Shown piece after piece: positions 36,912 to 46,142 of a DNA stretch of 64,000 nt (within the stretch, counting starts at the first letter, position 1; each line of letters opens with the position of its first letter). Below the pieces are notes generated by a model. That model did not search any database, was not told where the DNA came from, and saw only the letters and a list, made by a program, of their open reading frames with translations. Position numbers and translations under genes: made by a program. This stretch comes from Hyphomonas sp. CY54-11-8. Lineage in GTDB: Bacteria; Pseudomonadota; Alphaproteobacteria; Caulobacterales; Hyphomonadaceae. The stretch spans positions 248,001 to 312,000 of the forward strand of contig NZ_AWFD01000012.1 in assembly GCF_000682735.1 (NCBI RefSeq), given 5' to 3'.

Positions 36912-37666
36912 TGAGCGGGCGGCTGCGCCTTGGGGTGAACATCGATCATGTGGCGACCATCCGGAATGCCCGCGGCGGTGCGCATCCCGATCCGGCGCGG
37001 GCCGCCGAGATTGCAGCGGCCGCTGGGGCGGACGGCATCACGATCCATTTGCGCGAAGATCGCCGTCACATCCGTGATGGCGACCTGGAAGCCATTCGGA
37101 CCGCCTCCAGTCTGCCAATCAATCTGGAGATGGCGGCCACCCAAGAAATGACCGCGATCGCCTGCGGGTTCCGTCCGCATGCAGCCTGTATCGTGCCCGA
37201 GAAGCGCGAGGAGCGCACCACGGAGGGCGGCCTCGACGTCGCCGGTCTTCACAACCAGATTTCCCCCATCGTTCGCCAGCTGCGCGATGCCGGGGCCCGC
37301 GTGTCGCTGTTCATTGAGCCGGATCCTGTCCAGATCGCAGTGGCCGAAGTGCTCGGCGCGCCGGTCGTCGAGCTGCATACAGGGCGCTATGCGGAGCTGT
37401 GGATCGATGGCGGCGCCGAAGCGGCTGCGCCTGAACTCGCCCGCCTTCAGGCCGCGGCGGACGAAGCTCGCAAGCGCGGGATCGAACCCCATGCCGGTCA
37501 CGGCCTGACCTTTGATAATGTTGGCCCGGTAGCGGCCATCCCTGAGATCGCCGAATTGAATATCGGGCATTTCATTATTGGTGAGGCGATCTTCATTGGC
37601 CTCGAAGAGGCGATTCGTGAAATGCGCCGTCTCATGGATGATGCCAGAAATCAGGTGAGCGCATGA
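36911..37666 (+). CDS. pdxJ: Pyridoxine 5'-phosphate synthase
   Basis: Ring-closing enzyme of the deoxyxylulose-5-phosphate-dependent vitamin B6 pathway, 251 residues, a TIM barrel. Family motifs: [16 protein letters not shown] at the N-terminus, [43 protein letters not shown] and [12 protein letters not shown]. The ATG overlaps the pyrE stop (tgatg), and its own end overlaps acpS by four bases. Partner pdxA is not in the window. Confidence 0.97.
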   Translation: MSGRLRLGVNIDHVATIRNARGGAHPDPARAAEIAAAAGADGITIHLREDRRHIRDGDLEAIRTASSLPINLEMAATQEMTAIACGFRPHAACIVPEKREERTTEGGLDVAGLHNQISPIVRQLRDAGARVSLFIEPDPVQIAVAEVLGAPVVELHTGRYAELWIDGGAEAAAPELARLQAAADEARKRGIEPHAGHGLTFDNVGPVAAIPEIAELNIGHFIIGEAIFIGLEEAIREMRRLMDDARNQVSA

Positions 37667-38073
37667 TCATCGGTATCGGGAATGATCTCTGCAATATCGA
37701 GCGCATCGAGAAGACGCTGGAACGTTTCGGCGAGCGATTTGAAATGCGCGTCTTCACGGAGACGGAGATTGCGCTGGCGCGCCGCCGCCGCCGCACAGCA
37801 GAGACCTATGCCAAGCGCTTCGCCGCCAAGGAGGCTTGCGCCAAGGCACTCGGCACGGGCGTGCCGCGCCGAGGGGTGCACTGGAAACACCTGGGCGTTG
37901 TAAACCTGCCGACCGGCAAGCCAACGCTCGCGCTGACAGGTGGCGCAGCCAAGCGCCTCGAAGCGATGATGCCTGAAGGCCATCAGGCCATCATTCATCT
38001 GACGATCACGGACGATCATCCATGGGCCGAAGCGCACGTGATCATCGAAGCGATCCCGGTGAGTGGCAAATGA
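37663..38073 (+). CDS. acpS: Holo-[acyl-carrier-protein] synthase
   Basis: Transfers the 4'-phosphopantetheine arm of CoA to acyl carrier protein; 136 residues, typical AcpS. N-terminal [15 protein letters not shown] contains the metal-binding aspartate, and [18 protein letters not shown] the conserved glutamate. Needed for fatty acid synthesis. Translationally coupled to pdxJ upstream and to rnc downstream (both atga overlaps). Confidence 0.96.
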   Translation: MIIGIGNDLCNIERIEKTLERFGERFEMRVFTETEIALARRRRRTAETYAKRFAAKEACAKALGTGVPRRGVHWKHLGVVNLPTGKPTLALTGGAAKRLEAMMPEGHQAIIHLTITDDHPWAEAHVIIEAIPVSGK

Positions 38074-38819
38074 AGCCCGCTCGTCCGAAACGCACCCGCT
38101 TGCGCAGCAAGGGAAAGAATGGTGTCCCCACGCTGTCCGATGACCGCCTGAAGACGGCACAGGACGCGGTTGGCTACAAGTTCAAGGACCCGAAACTTCT
38201 GGTTCGCGCACTGACGCATCCAAGCGCGGTAGGCGGCGGTGACCCCGTTCGGGAATCCAACCAGCGTCTCGAATTTCTTGGCGACCGGGTGCTGAACCTT
38301 GTTATCGCTGAACGTCTCATGGAGCGTCGCAAGATGGAGAGCGAGGGCGAGCTTGCCCCGCGTCTCAATCGTCTGGTCAAGAAGGGCGCCTGTGCGGATG
38401 CCATGCGTCACCTGGAACTTCAGGAATTTATCTTGCTGTCCGATGGTGAAGAAGCTGCCGGCGGCCGCTCGCGCGAATCCACACTGGGGGATGCCTGCGA
38501 GGCGGTGATTGGCGCGATCTTCAAGGATGGTGGCCTGTCGCCAGCGCGCAAATTCATCGAGAAGGCTTGGGCCCCGCAATTCGCATCGGCTCCGGCGGAA
38601 ACAAAGGATCCGAAAACCCTGCTGCAGGAGTGGGCGCAGGGGCAAGGCCTTCCGTTGCCGGACTATGACGTGTTGAGCCGGTCAGGCCCGGATCATGAGC
38701 CCATTTATGAAATTGAAGCGAAGGTCGAAGGACGCGGCAGTGCCGTGGCGACCGGGCCTTCCAAACGCGAAGCCGAGCGCAGCGCCGCTGCCCTGCTGCT
38801 CCAATCGCTGGCAGGATAG
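38070..38819 (+). CDS. rnc: Ribonuclease III
   Basis: Double-strand-specific endoribonuclease, 249 residues, processing rRNA and regulating mRNAs. The signature [15 protein letters not shown] is close to residue 65 and the second acidic site is [17 protein letters not shown]-terminal dsRNA-binding domain begins around [18 protein letters not shown] and ends [12 protein letters not shown]. The N-terminus is basic ([12 protein letters not shown]). It directly overlaps acpS; in many alphaproteobacteria lepB (signal peptidase I) lies between these two genes, and it is missing here. Confidence 0.95.
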   Translation: MKPARPKRTRLRSKGKNGVPTLSDDRLKTAQDAVGYKFKDPKLLVRALTHPSAVGGGDPVRESNQRLEFLGDRVLNLVIAERLMERRKMESEGELAPRLNRLVKKGACADAMRHLELQEFILLSDGEEAAGGRSRESTLGDACEAVIGAIFKDGGLSPARKFIEKAWAPQFASAPAETKDPKTLLQEWAQGQGLPLPDYDVLSRSGPDHEPIYEIEAKVEGRGSAVATGPSKREAERSAAALLLQSLAG

Positions 38820-38821
38820 AC

Positions 38822-39769
38822 ATGAACGAAACAGACATCACCCATGCTGGCTTCTGTGCCATTATCGGCGCGCCGAATGCTGGCAAGTCCACGCTGACCA
38901 ATCTTCTGGTCGGTGCGAAAGTAGCCATCGTCACGCACAAGGTTCAGACGACACGCTTCCCTGTGCGGGGCGTGGCGCAAACTGATCACACGCAGATCGT
39001 GCTCGTCGATACTCCCGGAATTTTCGCCGCCAAGCGCCGGCTGGACCGGGCCATGGTCAAGGCGGCCTGGAGCGGAGCCGAAGATGCCGATGCCATCGTG
39101 CACCTGGTGGATGCCTCCGCCTGGGTAGCGGACCGGGCCGGCAAGGAGACTGCCGCGCAAAAGCACTCCATCGAAGATGACCGCCGCGTTGTGGAGCAGT
39201 TGAAGGCCAGCGGTCGGAAAGCCATTCTGGCACTGAACAAGATTGATCTGTTCCCGCATGACCAGGTGTTGCCGATCATCGCGGAACTGAACCAGACCGG
39301 CGCCTATGAAGAGGTCCACATGATCTCCGCCGAGAATGGCGACGGTGTCGAAAAGCTGGAAGAAGCGATTGCCGCCCGTATGCCGGAAGGGCCTGCGCTC
39401 TACCCGCCGGATCAGGTGGCGGACCTGCCGATGCGCCTGCTGGCGGCAGAAGTGACGCGCGAGAAGCTGATGCTGCGTCTGCACCAGGAGCTGCCCTACC
39501 AGCTGATGGTGGAGACCGAGAGCTGGGAAGAGCGCAAGGATGGATCCGTCCGCGTGCAGCAAGTCATCGTGGTTGGCCGTGAAAACCACAAGTCCATGGT
39601 ACTGGGCAAAGGCGGCCAGACGATCAAGGATATCGGCCGTATGGCGAGGGAAGAGCTCTCCGAAATGCTCGGCCGCAAGGTGCACCTCTTCCTGTTCGTG
39701 AAGGTCGATGAGCGCTGGCAGGAGCGCCGCGAAAGCTATCAGGGGCTCGGCCTGGAGTTCGATGTCTGA
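38822..39769 (+). CDS. era: GTPase Era
   Basis: Essential 30S-assembly GTPase of 315 residues. G1 GAPNAGKSTLTNLL, G2 region VQTTRFPVRG, G3 DTPGIFA, G4 NKIDL. The C-terminal KH RNA-binding domain has VLGKGGQTIKDIGRMAREEL. The 2-base gap to rnc is typical. The G2 motif reads TTRFPVRG where many Era proteins have TTR-based QTTR.RI.G, an ordinary variant. Confidence 0.97.
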   Translation: MNETDITHAGFCAIIGAPNAGKSTLTNLLVGAKVAIVTHKVQTTRFPVRGVAQTDHTQIVLVDTPGIFAAKRRLDRAMVKAAWSGAEDADAIVHLVDASAWVADRAGKETAAQKHSIEDDRRVVEQLKASGRKAILALNKIDLFPHDQVLPIIAELNQTGAYEEVHMISAENGDGVEKLEEAIAARMPEGPALYPPDQVADLPMRLLAAEVTREKLMLRLHQELPYQLMVETESWEERKDGSVRVQQVIVVGRENHKSMVLGKGGQTIKDIGRMAREELSEMLGRKVHLFLFVKVDERWQERRESYQGLGLEFDV

Positions 39770-39775
39770 GGCACG

Positions 39776-40501
39776 ATGAACTGGTCCGATGACGGCATTA
39801 TCCTCGGTGGGCGCCGCTTCGGTGAAGGCGGCCTCATTCTGGATGTTCTGACGCGGAACCACGGACGCCGGTCTGGACTTGTCTATGGTGGCAATTCCCG
39901 GCGGCGGCGCGCGCAGTACGAAGCCGGAAACTCTGTATCTCTCTCCTGGACCGGGCGTCTGGAAGACCAGCTCGGCCGCTTCGAAGTCGCAGAAGCCAGC
40001 AAGGAACGCGCATCGCACGTGCTGGACGACGCCAAAGCCCTCGCGGCGGTTTCGGCCGTCACCGCCATTCTTCGCATGTCACTGGATGAGGGCGACGTCG
40101 CAGGTTCGGCCATGTTCGAGGCGACGGAAGTCCTTCTGGACCAGATTGAAGCGCGAGAGATCTGGCCAGTACTCTATGTGCGCTGGGAACTGGGCCTGCT
40201 CTCCGCGCTGGGCTTTGGACTGGATCTTGAAGAATGCGCCATCAGCGGCGCGAATGACGGGCTGACGCACGTCTCGCCGCGCACCGGCCGGGCCGTGCGC
40301 GGGTCGGAAGCGGAAGACTATGTCTCGCGCTTGCTCCGGTTGCCTTCGTTCCTTTTGTCCTCGTCAGCACCGGTCGGCGACGAGGATGTCGCCGACGGGC
40401 TGAAGCTGACAGGATATTTCCTGGAATCGCGGGTCTTCCACGCGATGAACCGTGCCATGCCGCCAGAGCGCGACAGGCTGGTCAGGCGATTGGTGGGCTG
40501 A
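39776..40501 (+). CDS. recO: DNA repair protein RecO
   Basis: RecFOR-pathway mediator that helps load RecA on SSB-coated DNA, 241 residues. N-terminal OB-fold block DDGIILGGRRFGEGGLILDVLTR, then GRRSGLVYGG and the helical C-terminal domain (VLYVRWELGLLSALGFGLDLEECAI). The zinc-site cysteines of some RecO proteins are not complete here. Last gene of the rpoZ-led run; ends just before the convergent GST gene. Confidence 0.94.
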   Translation: MNWSDDGIILGGRRFGEGGLILDVLTRNHGRRSGLVYGGNSRRRRAQYEAGNSVSLSWTGRLEDQLGRFEVAEASKERASHVLDDAKALAAVSAVTAILRMSLDEGDVAGSAMFEATEVLLDQIEAREIWPVLYVRWELGLLSALGFGLDLEECAISGANDGLTHVSPRTGRAVRGSEAEDYVSRLLRLPSFLLSSSAPVGDEDVADGLKLTGYFLESRVFHAMNRAMPPERDRLVRRLVG

Positions 40502-40504
40502 CGA

Positions 40505-41116
40505 TCAGGCTTTGGCGCTCGGGCGTTCGCCGACCTTTGCAAACCAGGCTGCATAGTTCTTGAACTCGGGATTCAAAGGTTGGCCGATAACATTGCCGAA
40601 TGCCTGGAAGCAGTAGAGCAGAATGTCTGCAAGGCTGAATTCGTTCCCAGCCACATAGGGCTGGTCCGCCAGGCGTGCATCGAGGAATTCGATCTTGTCC
40701 TGTGCGCAGGCCTTCAGGCCGTCTGCTGCTTCCGGGATGCAGCGCATGCGGTCCTTGAACATCGGCAGGCCTTCGGAAAAGCGGAATCCGTTGCCAAGCG
40801 GCTCGACGATGTTGAGGTCCACCCAGCGGGTCCAGCGCCGGTTCTGGGCGCGCTCTTCTGGTGTGTCACCCATCAGCTTCTTGCCGGGAAACTTTTCGTC
40901 CAGGTATTCGCAGATCGCGGTGATTTCGGTCACGACGGAACCGTCGTCCAGCACCAGACACGGCGTCTGGCCGGCCGGATTGGTTTTCAGATAGGGTTCC
41001 TGACGGTTCAGGCCCTTCTGGATGTCGAGTTCCTCCATCGGAATATCGATGCCGCGTTCGGCCATGAACATGCGCACGACGTGCGGATTTGGGCCTACCG
41101 AGTTGATGAGTTTCAT
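40505..41116 (-). CDS. Glutathione S-transferase family protein
   Basis: A 203-residue GST fold protein. The thioredoxin-like N-terminal domain has NPHVVRMFMAERGI, the cis-proline region NPAGQTPCLVLDDG and the glutathione-binding VVTEITAICEYLDEKF. The all-helical C-terminal domain includes the N-capping motif FSLADILLYCF. The catalytic residue at the N-terminus (SVGPNPH) is not canonical Tyr. Cytosolic detoxification or a lyase/reductase role are both possible. Confidence 0.85.
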   Translation of the reverse strand: MKLINSVGPNPHVVRMFMAERGIDIPMEELDIQKGLNRQEPYLKTNPAGQTPCLVLDDGSVVTEITAICEYLDEKFPGKKLMGDTPEERAQNRRWTRWVDLNIVEPLGNGFRFSEGLPMFKDRMRCIPEAADGLKACAQDKIEFLDARLADQPYVAGNEFSLADILLYCFQAFGNVIGQPLNPEFKNYAAWFAKVGERPSAKA

Positions 41117-41240
41117 ATGCTTCCTCCCAGAAACTGCTGCCCGTCGCCTGCGAGCCTGCTGTATTCATAATCCGTTCAGGCGGCGCCGTCATAGGTGACG
41201 TCGGGGTAGATGGGCGTTTGCTTCCAGGAGGCTGATGCCA

Positions 41241-41429
41241 ATGAAAAATTCGATGATCCTCGCCGGCGCGCTGCTGGCGGCGAGCCTGACCGGCTGTATT
41301 GCCGTCACCGGTGTGCATGACGAGGATGCCGTGCGGACCAATACCGATCTCGCAGTCCGCGTTTGCGGCGGCGAGGCGAATGTCAAAGAGGTGACCGAAG
41401 ACGGTTACCGCTGCCAGTCGAACCCGTAA
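41241..41429 (+). CDS. Very small lipoprotein
   Basis: A 62-residue lipoprotein precursor: basic N-terminus, hydrophobic core ILAGALLAASL and lipobox LTGC (Cys19). The mature part is only about 44 residues with two further Cys (RVCGGEAN and YRCQSNP) that may pair. AGGAGG is nine bases upstream of this ATG, and an ATG two codons earlier is a possible start. No family recognised. It lies between convergent/divergent neighbours as a single gene. Confidence 0.7.
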   Translation: MKNSMILAGALLAASLTGCIAVTGVHDEDAVRTNTDLAVRVCGGEANVKEVTEDGYRCQSNP

Positions 41430-41432
41430 TCA

Positions 41433-42116
41433 TCACTTACAGGCGCTGCCGGGGCCCATATCCATGTGGAAGTGGTCCCGGTGCGCCGCATTGTATTCCG
41501 GCCCCAGCGTGACCGAGAACAGGTCGCAGGCGCCGGAATGCACTCTCTTCAGGAATTTCGCTTCCTTCCCGCCTTTTCCCCAGAATGTTTTCACGTCGAT
41601 CAGGCGGCCGTCTTCCAGCCGGAAGCCGGAAATGTCGACTGCATTGCCGCGCGCATGTTCTGAGCGGCGCCCGGACCCGGCGATATTCCGGCAGGAAAAG
41701 CTGCCATACGTCTCGATCCTCGCCAGCGGCGAGCCGAGGATATCCACAGCTGCTGGCCGGGCGACATGGCGCTCCCAGACGTAAAGCGCGGCGGCTTCAC
41801 CACAGGTCATGCGCAGCGTCGCGGAATAGGGTGTCAGCGTCCGGTCCAGCGTCAAGGCATTGTAAAGACCGCATTTTTCGCCTTTCGGTGCATCGTCCAG
41901 CGGCGTGTAGAGCACGCCGACCTTGTCCAGTGCCGGGAAACAGACCTGCGGATGCCTGGCCGCGCGGGCCAGTTGGTGGCCAGTGCCAAGTCCCGGCCGG
42001 TCTGTCAGATCCACCGGCGCGAAAGGGTTGTGCCGGGGCGGTGCCGACAACAGGAACAGCGCCACGCACAAGGTGGGCACGGTGAGGAGGAGAAGCCAAG
42101 CGCGTAAGTGAGGCAT
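41433..42116 (-). CDS. Extensin-like C-terminal domain protein
   Basis: A 227-residue envelope protein. A hydrophobic N-terminus (WLLLLTVPTLCVALFLL) anchors or exports it. The C-terminal extensin-like domain has SFSCRNIAGSG, SEHARGNAVDISGF and HRDHFHMDMG, which keep the HxxG...D and HxH-type zinc-site residues of the peptidoglycan D-Ala-D-Ala peptidase fold (VanY/MepA-like). Likely a periplasmic peptidase acting on peptidoglycan, although many family members are uncharacterised. Diverges from parC. Confidence 0.85.
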   Translation of the reverse strand: MPHLRAWLLLLTVPTLCVALFLLSAPPRHNPFAPVDLTDRPGLGTGHQLARAARHPQVCFPALDKVGVLYTPLDDAPKGEKCGLYNALTLDRTLTPYSATLRMTCGEAAALYVWERHVARPAAVDILGSPLARIETYGSFSCRNIAGSGRRSEHARGNAVDISGFRLEDGRLIDVKTFWGKGGKEAKFLKRVHSGACDLFSVTLGPEYNAAHRDHFHMDMGPGSACK

Positions 42117-42247
42117 CTGCAGTCAGTACTTAGAGATTTCCTTAACCAAACGGCGGTTTCTGTTAACTCTAGACGCGTTCGCGACTCGCAGGCGATTCTG
42201 CCCGCGGACCTGCACCAGAATGTGGCACGAACCGAGAAGGGGCCAGA

Positions 42248-44482
42248 ATGTCCGACCTCAAGGATGGCGAGCCGGAAAACCGGATTATCAATGAACCCAT
42301 GAGTGAGGCGCTCTCGAAGCGCTATCTCGCTTATGCGCTCTCGACGATCACGGCGCGGGCCCTGCCGGATGTCCGCGATGGCCTGAAGCCCGTGCAGCGC
42401 CGCATCCTGTACGGCATGCGCGTTCTGCGGCTGGATCCGGAAGGCGGCTATCGCAAGTGCGCCAAGATTGTCGGCGACGTGATGGGTAACTTCCACCCGC
42501 ACGGCGACAGCTCGATCTACGACACGCTGGTCCGTCTGGCGCAGGATTTCACCGTCCGCTACCCGCTGGTCGACGGTCAGGGCAATTTCGGCAATATCGA
42601 CGGCGATAGCGCCGCTGCCTATCGTTACACGGAGGCGCGGATGACCGTGGCAGCAGAACTGCTGCTGGATGGCCTCAACGAAGACGCCGTCGACTTCCGC
42701 GCAAACTATGCCGAGAATGATGAAGAGCCAGTGGTGCTTCCGGCGGGTTTCCCGAACCTGCTGGCCAATGGAGCAAGCGGCATCGCCGTTGGCATGGCCA
42801 CCTCGATCCCGCCGCACAATGCGGCCGAAGTGATCGATGCGGCGCGCCTGCTGATCGAGAAGCCGAAGGCGACGACCGCCGAACTGATGGACTTCGTGAA
42901 GGGGCCGGACTTCCCGACCGGCGGCATCATCGTCGAACCTTATGAGTCGATGCTGGACGCCTACGAGACCGGCCGCGGCAGCTTCCGCATGCGCGCGCGC
43001 TGGGAAACAGAGGATACCGGCCGGGGTACTTACCAGATTGTCGTCACCGAAATTCCCTATCAGGTGCAGAAATCGCGCCTGCTGGAAAAACTCGGCGAAC
43101 TGATCGAAGCCAAGAGAGTCCCGCTGCTGGACGATGTCCGCGACGAGTCTGCTGAGGATGTGCGCCTTGTCCTGGTGCCGCGTTCCAAGACGATCGAGCC
43201 GGACGTGTTGATGGAAAGCCTGTTCAAGGTCTGCGATCTCGAAACGCGCTTTAGCCTCAACATGAACGTGCTGCACAAGGGCGCGCCGCAGGTCATGGGC
43301 CTGAAGGAAGTGCTGCAGGCCTATCTGGACCACCGCCGCGAAGTGGTCGTGCGCCGGGCCCAGCACCGCCTCGACAAGATCGAGAAGCGTCTGCACCTGC
43401 TCGACGGATATTTGACCGCCTTCCTCAATATTGATGAGGTAATCCGCATCATCCGGAACGAGGATGAGCCGAAGCCTGTCCTGATGGAGACGTTCAGCCT
43501 CACCGATGTTCAGGCTGAAGCGATCCTCAATCTCCGCCTGCGCGCCCTGCGCAAGCTGGAGGAAATGGAAATCCGCGGCGAGCACCAGAAGCTCACCGAA
43601 GAACGCGAAGATTTGATCAAGTTGCTGAGCTCGGATCGCCGCCAGTGGACGAAAGTGTCCAAGGAACTCAAAGCCGCCCGCGATGCCTTTGATCCGGACT
43701 CTGAGCTTGGCCGCCGCCGCGCCAGCTTCTCCGACGTCAAGGAAGTCGACCTTGCTGCGGCCCTCGAAGCATCCAAGCCGAAGGAGCCGATCACGGTCGT
43801 CCTGTCACAGCAGGGCTGGATCCGCGGTATGAAGGGCCATGGTCTGGATACGAGCTCGGTCAAGTTCAAGGACGGGGACGATCTCTACCTCGTCGAGGAA
43901 GTGATGAGCACCGACAAGCTCATCCTGATGTCGTCCGACGGCCGGTCGTTCACCATGGCGGCGGACAAGCTGCCGGGCGGGCGCGGCCATGGCGAACCAA
44001 TCCGCCTGACGATCGATCTGGAAGACAGCGTCGATATCGTCGCCATGTTCCGGTTCGAACCGGCGCGCAAACGCGTGATGGCGTCTTCCACAGGCTATGG
44101 CTTCGTTGTCGATGAGAAAGAGCTGGAGTCCAACCGCAAGGCCGGTAAATCCGCCGTGAACACGGGCAGTGGTCATCTCGTTTGCTGTCCTGTAGTCGAA
44201 GGCGACATGATCGCGGTTGTCGGCACGAACAAGAAGATGCTGATCTTCCCGCTGTCCGACCTGCCGGAAATGGCACGCGGCAAGGGCAACAAGCTGCAAT
44301 CCTATAGCGGCAAAGCCGAGTTGAAAGACCTTATCACCTTCGACAAGCGCGACGGCCTGATCGTCATGACCGGGGACCGCCACCGTGCCTTCCCGGAATG
44401 GAAAGACTGGAAAGGCCAGCGCGCCCAGGCCGGAAAGGTCGTCCCGAAAGGCTTCCCGAGAAGTGGGACGTTTACAGGGTAA
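42248..44482 (+). CDS. parC: DNA topoisomerase IV subunit A
   Basis: Type IIA topoisomerase subunit of 744 residues that decatenates daughter chromosomes with ParE. The active-site tyrosine lies in [12 protein letters not shown] near residue 120. The quinolone-region sequence [13 protein letters not shown] has the sensitive-type Ser and Asp at the positions usually mutated in resistance. The C-terminal part has degenerate beta-pinwheel repeats (for example [21 protein letters not shown]). The length and lack of a GyrA-box QRRGGKG identify it as ParC rather than GyrA. AGAAGGGG precedes the ATG. Ends at an intrinsic terminator. Confidence 0.95.
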   Translation: MSDLKDGEPENRIINEPMSEALSKRYLAYALSTITARALPDVRDGLKPVQRRILYGMRVLRLDPEGGYRKCAKIVGDVMGNFHPHGDSSIYDTLVRLAQDFTVRYPLVDGQGNFGNIDGDSAAAYRYTEARMTVAAELLLDGLNEDAVDFRANYAENDEEPVVLPAGFPNLLANGASGIAVGMATSIPPHNAAEVIDAARLLIEKPKATTAELMDFVKGPDFPTGGIIVEPYESMLDAYETGRGSFRMRARWETEDTGRGTYQIVVTEIPYQVQKSRLLEKLGELIEAKRVPLLDDVRDESAEDVRLVLVPRSKTIEPDVLMESLFKVCDLETRFSLNMNVLHKGAPQVMGLKEVLQAYLDHRREVVVRRAQHRLDKIEKRLHLLDGYLTAFLNIDEVIRIIRNEDEPKPVLMETFSLTDVQAEAILNLRLRALRKLEEMEIRGEHQKLTEEREDLIKLLSSDRRQWTKVSKELKAARDAFDPDSELGRRRASFSDVKEVDLAAALEASKPKEPITVVLSQQGWIRGMKGHGLDTSSVKFKDGDDLYLVEEVMSTDKLILMSSDGRSFTMAADKLPGGRGHGEPIRLTIDLEDSVDIVAMFRFEPARKRVMASSTGYGFVVDEKELESNRKAGKSAVNTGSGHLVCCPVVEGDMIAVVGTNKKMLIFPLSDLPEMARGKGNKLQSYSGKAELKDLITFDKRDGLIVMTGDRHRAFPEWKDWKGQRAQAGKVVPKGFPRSGTFTG

Positions 44483-44489
44483 TAGAAAG

Positions 44490-44520
44490 CGCCCGGCCAG
44501 CCAGCCGGGCGTATTTTATT
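44490..44520. terminator. Intrinsic terminator after parC
   Basis: CGCCCGGC pairs with GCCGGGCG around a 6-base loop, followed by TATTTTATT on the plus strand. The left flank gives a weaker T-rich tail on the minus strand, so it may also serve the convergent sirtuin gene. Confidence 0.82.
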
Positions 44521-44524
44521 CCGG

Positions 44525-45274
44525 TTAGTAAACCCGCGCGACGACCTGCTTCATCAGCGGACCGATCTCCGTGTGCAGAACAAGGTCGGCATAGGAGTCG
44601 TGATCGGTTTCCTCGCGGTTGACGATGACCACGGTGGCACCGGTCCGCTTGGCGATCACCGGAAGTTCGGCTGCCGGATAGACAACAAGCGAGGAGCCGA
44701 GCACGATGAACAAGTCGCTTAGCGCGGCTTCTTCCATGGCGCGGTTCATTTCATCTTCCGGCATGGCCTGGCCGAAGGAAATGACGGCGGTCTTCACGAG
44801 GCCCGTGCAGAAGACGCAGGTGATGTCTGCGCCGGCTTCCCAGCGCGGTTTCAGGTCTTCCAGTTCGTAGCGCTTGCCGCACTGCAGGCAGCGGGCATAG
44901 CTGGCATTGCCGTGCACTTCGATCACCCGGTCATCTGCCACACCGGAAGCCTGGTGGAGATTGTCCACATTTTGGGTGATGACGCTGGAAACCTTGCCCA
45001 TCTTCACCAGGTCCGAAACGGCGAAGTGGCCGTCATTCGGTTTCGCCCCAGTCCAGCCGGCGGGATTATTGAACACCCGGTTCCAGGCTTCGTTGCGTTG
45101 CTCGCGCGAGCTGACAAAATCCTGGAAATAGATCGGCTTCATCTTGCTCCACACGCCACCGGGGCTGCGGAAGTCGGGAATGCCGCTTTCAGTGGAGATG
45201 CCCGCGCCGGTAAAAACCACGGCGCGGCGGCATTGCGAGATCAGGCTGGCGAGAGCTTCGGGTGCGTCAGTCAT
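44525..45274 (-). CDS. NAD-dependent protein deacylase (sirtuin)
   Basis: Sir2-family enzyme of 249 residues that removes acyl groups from lysine using NAD+. Motifs: FTGAGISTESGIPDFRSP near 21-38, ITQNVDNLHQASG with HG shortly after (VIEVHGNA, catalytic His), two zinc CxxC pairs (RCLQCG and CVFCTG), and GSSLVVYPAAELP. The lack of the Tyr/Arg pair that marks SIRT5-type desuccinylases near residues 60-70 cannot be checked with certainty, so deacetylase is the default. Cytosolic. Convergent with parC. Confidence 0.92.
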   Translation of the reverse strand: MTDAPEALASLISQCRRAVVFTGAGISTESGIPDFRSPGGVWSKMKPIYFQDFVSSREQRNEAWNRVFNNPAGWTGAKPNDGHFAVSDLVKMGKVSSVITQNVDNLHQASGVADDRVIEVHGNASYARCLQCGKRYELEDLKPRWEAGADITCVFCTGLVKTAVISFGQAMPEDEMNRAMEEAALSDLFIVLGSSLVVYPAAELPVIAKRTGATVVIVNREETDHDSYADLVLHTEIGPLMKQVVARVY

Positions 45275-45306
45275 TACCTTAATGCTACACGATTTTTCGG
45301 CGTGCG

Positions 45307-45753
45307 CTACTTGTACATGCCGTCGCGCAAATTGATACCGTGCTCGATCCAGGCTTTCATCGCGCTAAGCATCTGCGACCAGCCCATGCAGTTGCCATAC
45401 GACTTGCCGAAGCCCTGCTCGGTCGACGGCCAGCCTTCTTCGGCGATCGAGACGATGGTGCGCCCATCGCCAGTCGGCTCGAAACGGAAGGTGACGGTGG
45501 TCTCGCCGCCGTCGCCATCATCCCATTTGAAGACTACCCGTTTGTCTTTCTCGACTTCAACGACCTTGACCGGGAAAGCACCGGGGAAGTCATTGAAATC
45601 CCACATGACCGTGGCGCCTTCCTCAATGCGGCCCTTCGCGCCGCCGGTCGTGAAATACCGGGACAGGATGTCCGGGTTCACGAAGGCTTCGAAGACTTCG
45701 GGGACCGGTCGGCCGATGCGGCCGCTCACCTCGAATTTCGGTTTGATGTCCAT
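45307..45753 (-). CDS. SRPBCC (AHSA1-like) domain protein
   Basis: A 148-residue START-like protein of the AHSA1/SRPBCC group: KFEVSGRIGRPVPEVFEAFVNPDILSRYF is the N-terminal block, followed by beta strands (VVFKWDDGDGGETTVTFRFEP) and the long C-terminal helix (NCMGWSQMLSAMKAWIEHG). These fold around a hydrophobic ligand pocket. It is paired head-to-head with an ArsR-type regulator, a common arrangement in which the regulator controls the SRPBCC gene. AAGGAG is eight bases before this ATG; another ATG two codons upstream is too close to the site. Confidence 0.85.
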   Translation of the reverse strand: MDIKPKFEVSGRIGRPVPEVFEAFVNPDILSRYFTTGGAKGRIEEGATVMWDFNDFPGAFPVKVVEVEKDKRVVFKWDDGDGGETTVTFRFEPTGDGRTIVSIAEEGWPSTEQGFGKSYGNCMGWSQMLSAMKAWIEHGINLRDGMYK

Positions 45754-45782
45754 CGTCATGTCTCCTTGCCTTCCAGCTAACA

Positions 45783-45802
45783 ATGTTATAAATATATAAC
45801 AT
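45783..45802. promoter_or_regulatory. Perfect palindromic operator between SRPBCC and ArsR genes
   Basis: ATGTTATA-AATA-TATAACAT: two 8-base arms with a 4-base centre. It contains -10-like sequences for both directions (for example TATAAA) and includes the first two bases of the ArsR start codon. This is the position expected for an autoregulatory ArsR-family operator controlling both divergent genes. Confidence 0.8.
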
Positions 45803-46142
45803 GTCAAGCGAAGCTAACGACGACCTCATTTTCAGGGCGCTGGCTGCGCCGGTAAGGCGGCAGATCCTTGACGCGCTGCGGGACAAGCCACAGACGACAG
45901 GCGAATTGTGCGCCCGGTTTGCGGACCTGAACCGGTGCACGGTGATGCAGCATCTGGGCGTGTTGGAAGAGGCTGATCTCGTGCTGGTCCGCCGGGTTGG
46001 TCGGGTGCGGTGGAACTACCTGAACGCCATTCCGATTAAGCGTATAAACGACCGCTGGATCGGCCCCCACGCAGCCCGGGCGGTGGGCATGCTCGACGAA
46101 CTGAAATGTCAGCTTGAGACGGACGACGCGCCCGCCGCTTAG
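45801..46142 (+). CDS. ArsR-family transcriptional regulator
   Basis: A 113-residue winged-helix repressor: FRALAAPVRRQILDALRDKP, TTGELCARFADLNRCTVMQHLGVLEEADLVLVRR (helix-turn-helix) and the wing GRVRWNYLN. It lacks the arsenic CxC motif in the recognition helix; there is a Cys (NRCTV) at that region, so ligand sensing is uncertain. Belongs to the subgroup that regulates adjacent SRPBCC genes. No ribosome binding site precedes the ATG, which sits at the edge of the palindrome, so a leaderless transcript is likely. Its stop overlaps the convergent permease gene by four bases. Confidence 0.88.
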   Translation: MSSEANDDLIFRALAAPVRRQILDALRDKPQTTGELCARFADLNRCTVMQHLGVLEEADLVLVRRVGRVRWNYLNAIPIKRINDRWIGPHAARAVGMLDELKCQLETDDAPAA

